Of a stretch of DNA of 64,000 bases, positions 33,761 to 44,200 are shown piece by piece; the first letter of the stretch is position 1; the number at the start of each line of letters is the position of its first letter. The notes beneath the pieces are model-generated. The model was not told where the DNA came from. It saw only the letters and a list, made by a program, of their open reading frames with translations, and searched no databases. The stretch comes from Phoronis australis (Eukaryota > Phoronida > Phoronidae), in the NCBI GenBank assembly GCA_002633005.1, contig NMRA01000043.1, positions 1,057,267 to 1,121,266 of the forward strand. Reading direction: 5' to 3'. The translations under genes were made by a program, and so were the position numbers.

Positions 33761-34382
33761 CTTTGTGTCAATTTTTAATTGTTTATATTAATTCTTCTTA
33801 TACTGTCTTATTAATTAGATTTTTAATATTATTTCTTATGGGAGACCAGTTGTATTATTGAGCAGAATTGATAATGAATAAACATATCTTACAATTTTCG
33901 TTAGCACTCGGCCATTCTGCCGAATGTTGGAAATAACAAGATTCAACCCGTCGTCAATCAAAAAATTCACGAAGATTCGCCGCTTTTCGGAATATCGGCC
34001 CTTCAGACCACGCTGAGGGAATTTCAAAGTTTCAGACTTTAGGCACTTCCAACTACCGAACCAACCGTTGATCTCTAGACTTAGATGTGCGTAGTTTTTG
34101 CCTGCGCTAGAAATGACCCCTCGAAATGTTTTGAGCATGGGAACATTCAAAAACTTTGTTAGATCATACTTCAATTTACTGTCTACATTTGGCACCAACT
34201 CAGTGACATACTAACAGCGGACGGCGAAAATTGAAGTGCCGGGAAAAAATTCGAGCCCTAACAATTTTCTCAGTGTTCCATTTCATTCTGTCATCTTCTA
34301 CTTTCCAGGTCGAACGCTTGTCCACTGAGGCGTTTGAAATGACATCAATAATTATAGAAGTCTTGAAACCTACCCACCATAT

Positions 34383-34539
34383 CAGTGGCGGATTTAGAGG
34401 GGGGCCTAGGGGGCCATGGCCTCCCTAAAATTCTCCCAGATTCCATTTGGCAATACGGGGGTGCGAATGTCTGTCGGGAAAAGTCCTAGCTAATACTCTG
34501 CCCTAGCCACCCTCACTCAAAATCCTGGATCCGCCCCTG
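34383..34539 (+). mobile_element. CAGTGGCGGAT-type MITE, copy 1, with target duplication
   Basis: The ends CAGTGGCGGATTTAGA and TCCTGGATCCGCCCCTG are imperfect inverted repeats. CATAT flanks both sides (34378-34382 and 34540-34544), a 5-bp target-site duplication. A related but diverged end (CAGGGGCGGATCCATGAT) lies at 34824. Confidence 0.85.
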
Positions 34540-35087
34540 CATATAGGCAAATTTGTGTTCGGCGCCAAATATATAGTCATTATACTCTAGGGCAAACCAG
34601 CCGTGTGGCTTAAACTCCGTACACAATCGGGGTGTAACTTAGTGTAACAATTTGCCTGACCTAGAAGAAGCTGGTATGACTTAAAAACCTTGGATTCGAC
34701 TTATCTTGTATAAAGACTGAGTGTGAAAACCGTCACTTTTGTCACCCTGCGCCTGCATGATGATCGAGCCTGACTGTAAATAATAATCATCTAAATGTTA
34801 TTGTACAGTTAACTTGCACTTTCAGGGGCGGATCCATGATATTTTTAAAGGGGGGCGGGGGGGCTTATCCGGCCAGGATTTTTTAAAAATGGCGGCCAAG
34901 TCAACAATTTGAAAATTCTAGATAATCAGTAAAATTAAGGTAAAAGAGGGGCATGGATCACCTTACTCCTCCCTGGAATCCGTTCATGACTTTTCTTCTA
35001 ATATTTGTTTTATTGTTTTTACCCCACACCTAACGAACGTTTCAGTCACTTTAGTCGGCTTCCCGACAGTGCACCTATTTCTCACGC

Positions 35088-35088
35088 N
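35088..35088. other. Ambiguous base
   Basis: The only N in the window lies here, so local base calls may be uncertain. Confidence 1.
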
Positions 35089-35785
35089 ACGTCTCACTAC
35101 AGCGCCATCTAGCAAACGATTTACCAACCATTATCAATAATAAAATGTTCACATGACAAAGCACATGATCAATCCGCAGCCGGTGTTCGTGCCCAGATCT
35201 TAAAATCGCGAGTCTGAACGAAGTCGAAGATTGACGTGAGTAATTAAGGTTATGTGCCACTTATATAGAAATGTCATACTTTGTCTAACTTCAGAATATC
35301 ATATATCAGAAATGTGGTGAATCTGCACTGACTACAACTAAAGGGAGCCAAGACTATAGCTAGGCCTCCAATCCAATCACGACAATCACGTAAGCGGAGG
35401 GCAGGTCTTACTCTTGAGTCTTAGACTTAAAGTGCTAATATATGAAATATATGTCATACTCATCAGCTGCCTGGTTATCAGGCAATTACATCGCCCCGAA
35501 TGCCGAAGGTAAACCAGATAATTGACCAACCAACCGAGGGGCTAGCGTATACCTGGTTCTGGTTATCGCCAACGCAGCCTTGCCTGGTACTGGTAGGCCT
35601 ACTGTTGATACTGATAGTCCGAGTCTGAGCGTGATGAGGAAATTTAGAGCAAACATAAAATGCTTGATTCGCCATGGACAGGCAGGGATCAGCCAAGTGA
35701 TCCAGTTGACTCAGAAACCCCTTGAACCACATTTGTAAACTGCAGTTGTGCGGTTTTGGCAATTGGTTAGCCAAGCGGCAAACGT

Positions 35786-35907
35786 GGGCACTAGTCGGAT
35801 ATAATGGACCGGGATTTAGAGAACCAGGCAATCAGTGAATAACGGCCGTTATTTAGCAGATGAAACTGGTTCTCTAAATCAGCACCCATCAAATCCGACT
35901 AGTGCCC
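35786..35907. mobile_element. Foldback/MITE with nested inverted repeats
   Basis: GGGCACTAGTCGGAT at the left is matched by ATCCGACTAGTGCCC at 35893-35907, and inside it GATTTAGAGAACCAG is matched by CTGGTTCTCTAAATC. The centre AACGGCCGTT is itself palindromic. The block AACCAGGCAATCAGTGAATA also occurs at 44506-44522. Confidence 0.8.
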
Positions 35908-36042
35908 AAACCTCCGGCAAAAAGTATGCGTTGGCTTTGCCATCGAAGTGAAACTGAACATGATCAATGGATTTCTCGTCGGTCATATCGTTCACTACAA
36001 CACAGCATTGAAACTTTTTAAAGAACACCACCCAGTTACCAT

Positions 36043-36140
36043 CACAGGCATCCTCAGCTTCTGATCCCCCAATACACCATATACCTATAATACTACCTTT
36101 TTAGTGTATTGGGGATGATCAGAAGCTGAGGACGCCTGTG
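36043..36140. repeat. 98-bp hairpin element
   Basis: The left arm CACAGGCATCCTCAGCTTCT..AATACAC and the right arm GTGTATT..AGAAGCTGAGGACGCCTGTG pair over about 36 bases with a few mismatches, leaving a 25-base loop. It could fold as a long stem if transcribed; more probably it is a foldback MITE. Confidence 0.85.
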
Positions 36141-36620
36141 GTTACCATGGCCATCGAATGACATCGACTGTGGTGCGCTTGAGAAGGTGGATCCATGGGG
36201 TGCTGGTGGAGTAAGGCATGTCTGACAATCTGTGATGCACGGTGGTCGTGTAAGAAGCACGTCTTACCTTACAATAATACAAAAGTTGTTCCTAATGCTA
36301 TGTGTCAGTTCAGTGGTCAGCAGATCGAGTGCTACTCCTCGCACCAGCACATGTATTGCCTGCTGAAGGTCGCTGAATATTCATATTGCGCCCTTATTGG
36401 CCAGCATCATCGTATGGGCCGGAACAGCCAACGCCGACAGCCTCCAAAACGAACAACATTCATCTTTCGATGCTGAGAGGGGGTGCGCATGACAGAAGGC
36501 CTATGCAACAGTGAGACATGGGTAGGCTTGGGCTTAGGCTATTCGTAGCCTCTCGGCTGGTTGATATACCTTACAGTGTCTAGTATGGGCGATGTACCCT
36601 TGCCTAAGAAGCGCGGGCTT

Positions 36621-36939
36621 GTAGCAGCAGCAGCAGCAGTAGCTGTAGCAGTGGCAGTAGCTGTAGCAGTAGCTGTAGCTGTAGCTGTAGCAGTGGCAGT
36701 AGCTGTAGCAGTAGTAGTAGCTGTAGCTGTAGCAGTGGCAGTAGCTGTAGCAGTAGCAGTAGCTGTAGCAGTAGCAGTAGCAGCAGCAGGAGTAGCTGTG
36801 GCAGTGGCAGTAGCTGTAGCAGTAGCAGTAGCAGTAGCTGTAGCAGTAGCAGTAGCAGTAGCTGTAGCAGTAGCAGCAGCAGCAGCAGCAGCAGTAGCTG
36901 TACCAGTAGCTGTAGCAGTAGCTGTACCAGTAGTAACAG
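36621..36939 (+). repeat. (GTA/GCA/GCT)n trinucleotide array
   Basis: Over 300 bases of imperfect GTAGCAGTAGCTGTAGCA-type repeat occur with no stop in the forward Ala/Val frame or in the reverse Tyr/Ser/Cys frame. It is treated as a microsatellite because both strands read through and no flanking gene context exists. Confidence 0.95.
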
Positions 36940-37183
36940 TGTTTTTGAGATTTCTGTTTGAATATTTCTATTAAGCTGAATGTGTTATATATCTTTTTGA
37001 TACCCGTTATGCTATCAATGTACCTTTCTTTTGTCTTTATTTTACTTAACGACTTGACCGACTTGGTGACCCAATTATGGTAGCACACTGGTAATACATA
37101 AGTCAGAAATCAGATTTCATAGTCTTTCTATACTTTCTGAGAATATAATTGTGTACTTTTACCAAATTAAAATCTATAGTTTT

Positions 37184-37625
37184 GTATATATTGTCAGTGA
37201 TGGCCTACATGACCTTCATACATATTGTCAGTGATGACCTACATGACCTTCGTACATATTGTCAGTGACAGCCTACATGACCTTGGTACATATTGTCAGT
37301 GATGGCTTACATAACCTTCGTACATATTGTCAGTGATGGCCTACATGACCTCGGTACATATTGTCAGTGATGGCCTACACGACCTTGGTACATATTGTCA
37401 GTGATGGCCTACATGACCTTCGTACATATTGTCAGTGATGGCCTACATGACCTTTGTACATATTGTCAGTGATGGCCTACATGACTTTCGTACATATTGT
37501 CAGTGATGGCCTACGTGGCCTTTGTACTTATTGTCAGTGATGGCCTACATGGCCTTTGTACATATTGTCAGTGATGGCCTACATGACCTTTGTACATAAT
37601 GTTAGTGATGGCCTACGTGACCTTT
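37184..37625 (+). repeat. 34-bp minisatellite upstream of NAGA
   Basis: About 13 copies of a unit close to CATATTGTCAGTGATGGCCT followed by ACATGACCTTCGTA. The array ends roughly 490 bases before the NAGA start codon and so may overlap its promoter region. Each unit carries a TGACCTT half-site. Confidence 0.95.
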
Positions 37626-38113
37626 AGCTAACTTCAATGCGAGTGCTCACTTCAGCCCTTATGTTATATATATTATTAACTTATAATTTTGGAGAGGTGT
37701 GTGAGCGCAACCCTCAATTTTGGGTCGTAAACAAGCTGACGGTGCTCTCACTCGTGCCTGTGAAAATTAGGCCAGAAGCAGTGTTTATGTATCATGACAG
37801 CTTATCTTGGTCTATGTAAAAGAGGCTAAAATATCCCATGGGTTAGACAGTGCTAACCAAAGTTGTGAATGTACTTATGGTAGAAGATCATAAGAGCCTC
37901 TTTGCAATTGCACTTTGATCTGATTGATCCCTGACTGTGGTGATGCGAGTTTGATTCCTTAGCGTGCTTCAACCAGCTTGTTGTGCTGAATCATCAACTC
38001 GTCATTTGCTTGTAAGAAGACTTGTAGCTTTGTGAAATCACCTTATATGGGCATGTATTAACTCACAGGCGAGGATTTCGCAACTTTCTTCATCTGTTGA
38101 CACATTGACACCA

Positions 38114-38271
38114 ATGGCAATACTGAGCCAGTTCTTCATCACACTAGTGGTTGCAAGATATGTCACTGGACTGGACAATGGGCTGGCAAGGACGCCACCT
38201 ATGGGTTGGATGGCATGGGAACGATTCCGATGTAACACAGACTGCAAGAATGACCCTGATAATTGTTTAAG
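38114..38271 (+). CDS. NAGA: NAGA exon 1 (signal peptide and first strand)
   Basis: ATG 38114 is the first in-frame start; [19 protein letters not shown] is a signal peptide and [19 protein letters not shown] the conserved mature N-terminus. The donor is TTAAG|GTTGGT, and AG+C gives Ser at the junction (NCLSEKLF). Untranslated upstream exons cannot be excluded. Confidence 0.93.
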
Positions 38272-41200
38272 GTTGGTGCAAAACTGATGCGTGCTCATAA
38301 CGAGTTTCTGTTAAAGTTTACAGCCATTATATGCAACGTGTTTGAGAATTGTGCCACCTCTCTTCATAATTTCTCAAGGCGTCATGGCTTTAGTTACAGT
38401 AACTTGTTATCATTGTGGAATTGTGTGATACTGTCAATTTGGATAGAGTTTTGAACGGGCTTTCAGATGACGTTTTTCATTTTTCGCTAGGACGTCTACT
38501 TTTTGAATTATTCAAGATTTTCTGATAGCGCTGTTCCTTTATTGAGTGCTCTGGCCGCATTAATGTTGGTTTAGCATCTATTGAACAAGACTGTAGCCTA
38601 TTTCTTACTGATTTATGGCATCTAAGTATGTCATATGAATATTATGATGTTGCTCAGCACCATCACTGTCGTCATCATGTTCATCATCTTCATCATCATC
38701 TCCGTCGTCGTCTTTTCAGTTAATTTCGCCAAGTGTCGCTTAAGATTGTAGCCTATGCTTACTGATTTCTGGCCTCTACATTCGGCTTGTGAATGTTATC
38801 ATTATTTGTCCTCTTCGTCATCATCTCTATCATCAACTTTTCTGTTAATTTCGCCAAGTGTCGGTCCTTGGAGCTCTTTCATTTTTTGTTTGCACTCTAC
38901 AGGTCGCAATTTTCGTCGGATCCACATGAAATTTACGCACAACTTGTAGGTTCGAAAGTGCTGGAAGCCTATTGTTTTTGTCATGATCGGATCCAAGATG
39001 GCAGATGTGGCGGCCATTTTGTTTCTAATTTCAGATTCAAATGTTCATAGAGGCCGCATTTTTTGACATACTGAGCTGAAATTCGGCACAAATATGAAAC
39101 TATACAGGTACTACAAGTATGCATGAAATTATGCACTTCCGATCAAAGATGGCAGAAATATAGGCCACAGCGCATGCACACTTTGATTTTGAGTAAAAAA
39201 AATTTTGTCCTGTACATAGCACAATATCAGCTTAATTGCTTTGAAACTTCTCATGCCTTACAATATTCTACTTATACATACCAAATATATGTACAAAATC
39301 ATTATGATCTTGATTTTGTGGCATTTTTTGCGTGTGAGTTGGAGCAAGCACGCCACTTTCTGTCATTTGGTCACTTTCCGTCTAATAACTAAAAATCTGG
39401 TCCATGTATTAAAAAACCCTGGCACGCGATTTTGCTTCAGTCCTACAGGATTTCAAATTTGCAAATTTTGTAAAAATTGACCTACGTGTTGCGGAAAAAT
39501 AGGCCCGAGAATCTTGTCACTAACGTGAAGTCACGAGCCGAGAAAAGCAGCTTGAAGTTAAGCAGGCTTCGGTTGCTACTTGAGGTCAAAATTCGTTCAG
39601 AATGCACGGTCATTATGTTCCAATTTTTGTTGATGTTCTAGAAATAAAGCTGATATTTACTTCATGTTTAGAAAATGTGACATACCTGTTTTTTTATAGC
39701 ATAATTTTAATCATTTTTGTGAACTTGTGGAGCATGGCAGACGACCAAAACGAATATGGCTGTCACGTGGGCGGAGCTTAGCGTTGATCTATTGTCTGCT
39801 GTACTGGTGTGCTGACCACACATTAAAACCATGTGATGATTGTTTATGCGACTAGTGAACTCTCCACTCAGAGTGGTATAAGACTCTAACTGTGTTACAT
39901 AAACCTATTTGTTAGTATTCCAATATTATATGTAGTTACCATCTCTTCATCAACCAATACATGTGTTATATCAAATCGCCGCAAAACTGTCTACATAACA
40001 ATATTGGCGACGAGGATAAAGAACTACTTTCATCGTATTGGTTCAACATTTTCATGTGCCTCTACCGCCAACATTTTGACCGAATAGACTTTGGTATGAG
40101 AAAATAGCACTTTCAGCACAAAAAGCGTCGCTTGGGTGATATTCTCAAGTTACCAAAGTTTCTTATATTGCTTTCCACTAAAATCGTATAAAATCATGAG
40201 TTTTAATTCAGGGATACGTTTGAATCTATGCACGAGAACAATTTTGTTATGTTGGACACTAGGTCATTTCTCTAATTCTTTGGGTTACGGCCGGCGGCAA
40301 GTTAAAAAATCCCCTGAGTTTGGCAGCCTAGTTTCTCCATGGGTCGTTAATTCCTAGCACAGAAGCACGGTTTATCTCCAACAACTCTACCCTCACGGCA
40401 TGTAGTTGGATTTTCAGAATGGTTTTATTTTTCTTCAGTATACTGTGCATGAAGAATTGAAGATTAGGATGATTTAAAAATGTAAAAACAGTCAAAATTA
40501 TTTTTTTTTTGTGTATCCACCTACCTTAAGCTGCTATTGAAGAAGAGAGTAACTTATTTCTTACTGATTTCTGACATCTACGTTCGTCATATGAATGTTA
40601 TCGTGTTGTTCATCATCATAATCATCGTCGTCATCATCTTCATCGTCCTCGATATCTCCATTGTTGTCTTTTCAGTTAATTTTGCCGTGCAAGACTGTAG
40701 CCTATTTCTTACTGATTTCTTATATCTTAGCTAGTCATAGGAATGCCGTCGTGTTGTTTATACTTGCCACCTTCATTATCATAACCATCATCGTCGTCTG
40801 TTCCGTAAATTTCGCCAAGTGCTGCTCTTCCAAGCGCTCTCGTTCGACATTTTTATCACACAGATTGCAATTTTACTCCTTTAAAATAACTTGAAAAGCT
40901 TTTAAGGGGGTTTGGTACAGTTTTAATTGATCATTTATTTTTTTGAAATTTTTATATTTTGTATTTTGGTGTTTGCCTTCTACAAATTTTTATATAATGT
41001 CAGTTTTACTGTTAATCAGCCTAAATAAAGCACTTCGGGCAAAATTTGAAATTTCATTGGGTTACTGAAAAGCCACCTCCAATTGAATGTATGGTTAAAA
41101 TCCTTTTGGAAGTTGTTTCAATGTTTTAACAACTTTATTTATGTTGTAAGTGAAATCAACTTACTCGTAGACCTTGGAGTTGGAGTTGGAATGTTTTGAA

Positions 41201-44200
41201 CTGTGCTCTACAGTTCTTTTTCAACGACTGGTAGGGGGGCATCCTGATTTCCGGTCCTTATGTTACCCGGAAGTAATATAGCATCGTATATCGGTGGGAG
41301 TTGTAGACCTTGGTCCCAGCTCATGGCTAAAATGTAGCATTGCAGCACTTTCAATAGAAGTAGTGAAAACACTGGTGATGTAAATAGTTGCCACTTTTGC
41401 TGGTGCTTAACCAGCAGTTTCAATTCCCGTTAAAGTGCTGGCGCTTTAGCTGGGCACTTACTTTAAAAGACATGCATACAAATGGGAAGAGCCCTCTATT
41501 TGTCATTGTATACGGTATTGCAGTAAGATTATTGCAGTGGGTGTATGTGTTTTCATATCAATTTTGGTTTTTCAAGCAATACACATGTGCGAAACAACTA
41601 CCCGCTGGAAAAAATTACCCCTACACAGGTAGCAAATTTGTCTAACAAATAGGCAAGCTGCATTTTTACCACTCACTTGAACCTAGTATTACATAAACAA
41701 TATTGGCTATAATGGGCATTTTGCGAGGCATTTTAGGTGGCATTTTGTTGTTTCATTAGATTTTGTTGTTTTAAATATACTACAGTACAGGACAAAAGTA
41801 ATCAAACAAAATACCACGTCCCTGTCATTACAGCTGTAATTGTGGTCACAGCAAAAATGACAGGTAATGACTTTATAGTAAAAAATTTTGATTACATAAT
41901 AGCTTAAGCACTATGGTAATAGCTGACTTTTGAAATATTGAAATTCATTAACCCGACATGCCAGTGAGGTCTTTGGTGGACTGTAGCGTTCAGCGCCACC
42001 TACATATCCCTTGTAATGTGGAATAGAGGTTATGAACAGCGTTTTATCGCCTTTCCTGTTATTATAATGCCGCCAAATCTTCACTTGTGTACAGTGGGAT
42101 GTACTAATGCCTTACAAAACAAGGCAAACCTTTTGAAATATCAAGTGGAGAGCAAGGACGTCCTGTTCCATACATTTCCTACTGTGAAGATGTATCTGCG
42201 ACAATGCAGTGGTTGCTGCTAATACAGCGGAATAATTTCAATCACTGAGCAGGTGTCAAAAAGCTAAAATAGATTAAATAATCAAAATGATTGGAAGGGC
42301 TGACCGTGAAATTTATTCTCCTGTTTTCATATTTATGAACCATTATGAATTTCTGTACCCCAAATCTAAGTCGGGATCAATCAGAAGTCTCTTCTGTGCT
42401 CTCATTACTCTAGAGAGCGCCTTTATGAAAAGTCCCCTATTTTCTTTTTAACTTGCGTCATTCTTGGGTGTGAGAGAAGACTGCTCTGATGATGAATTGA
42501 GCTTGCGCCAGTTGTCGTGACAGGGAATTCTGGGTCATTTTGTCTCATACTTTTCGTGTGTCCTGTACTTTGCATGGATTCTTAACCTTCGATAATTTTT
42601 GACTGTGCCCCACGTCATTGGTACACAAACATTTTCGTTGACGTTTGTTACTCTGGCCAATGTTTACAGAAATTAAGTTGCAAATCACACCATATATTGT
42701 CTTCAGTATACCTACTGCACTCTTCTAATTCAAATTCAAAGACAGTGCTGAGCTGCTGATCAAAGCTTTGATGTCAGTGACAAAAATCAACTGTCTGTGG
42801 TTAGTTTGCAGTTCTAGTGATTTAAACCAATCACTAATTGCCACATAATGTCCTGTAGCTAATGGAATCACACCTGTTAAACTGTCCCCAGGAATCAAAT
42901 TGAAAAGGACAGAAAATAGTGAAGTGACCCAAAGTTCCTCCAAATTGACCCATAGATTTAAGGGCCAGTAATGTCGATTGACTCTCAGCCACTTTTTCTA
43001 AAAGGATCTGTTGTGTGAACTTGGATGGCTCGATATTTTAAAACTAAACTGGGCGTATAGCTGGTCGTAACAATTATAGTGAACCACTGACATAGTTATG
43101 ATTTTAGCTTTTATGCCCTTTATGTAATCCAGCGAGAAACTGTTCACTCAGATGGCTGATCACATAGTGTCTGATGGCTACAAGGATGTTGGTTACAACT
43201 ATGTCAGTATAGATGACTGTTATCTGGAGAAAAGCCGTGACAGCTCTGGTCGTCTGCAACCTGCTAAGGATCGGTTCCCTAATGGCATCAAGTACCTTGC
43301 TGATTATGTAAGTTCAAAAGTGGAGCCAGGCATTGAGCACTTCAGTTATATGCTGTAGTGATTTTATGTCTGAGTTGTTTGATCTGTTGAATTAAAGACA
43401 CTTAAACTGGCAACAGATAAGAGATCCGAATAACTTCTTTTGCTTAACTTTACTGAGAACATAACATCATCCAAAAGATAATACATTGGTATTTAAAGCC
43501 ATTTCATTATCTTCAATCTTATTTATCTGTGTTATTTTTATATCAATTTTCATACGATAACCTGCAACCATTACTACTTCCGTGAATTTGCCATTATGCT
43601 TGAAAATGAGGTGTTAAGTCATTTAATAACTACAGTAGTTTTGTAAGCATGAAACACAAGCGCTTTTACATTTTGCGTTAAAACTGATGCAAAAATGAGG
43701 CTTTGTATCCTGAACAACAATGCAAAATAATCATTTGTACAGTACCGCTAAAGTGTGCAATTAGTGAATTGGGTGACCACCAGAAAATATCAAAAATTAA
43801 TTTTAAAATCAGCCTCTCATGGCCCTTTTATAAAAAGATTTATACTATTCTACTGTTGTCAGGAGGCTTTGTTAGGGAATCTGATCTGTGGTCCTATCGG
43901 GTGGAGTCGAGCAATTACCACTTTTGTGACTCACTCACCACAATAAACCTGTGGATAAATTATTTGATATATTGTAGACTAAGTTTAGTAATCACGGTTT
44001 TAAGTGGGCTCATGACATCAAATTCCTCATGAAAAGGATCATTTCACAAAAAACAATAAAAATTAGCCAAAATATGTGCGTTAGGTTTTGATTCTCTGGT
44101 ACCATTGAAAAATAGTTTTAGTAACTATATAGATGCTGAGGTTGGCCAGTAGTGAAATATATCGAATAAACACATTAGACCGGCAATCTAGATACCTGTG

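Larger units (their letters stand above)
38592..40850 (+). repeat. Repeated ~150-bp module in NAGA intron 1
   Basis: Four copies, at about 38592, 38748, 40551 and 40697, each carry TTTCTTACTGATTT, a CATATGAATGTTAT-like block, a (CAT/CGT)n run and TCAGTTAATTTCGCCAAGTG. Copies occur as two adjacent pairs. Confidence 0.7.

Noticed and set aside
36195-36476. 93-residue Cys/His-bearing frame
   Set aside because: No recognisable domain, no splice signals, and repeats lie on both sides; kept only as an unproven frame.
36534-37088. Long minus-strand frame rich in Tyr, Ser and Cys
   Set aside because: It is the translation of a trinucleotide microsatellite; the opposite strand is equally open and no splice or start context exists.
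37184-37625. CRISPR array
   Set aside because: Units are contiguous without unique spacers and the genome is eukaryotic.
39535-39592. 5S rRNA gene
   Set aside because: Only about 40 bases resemble the internal control region and the rest does not match.
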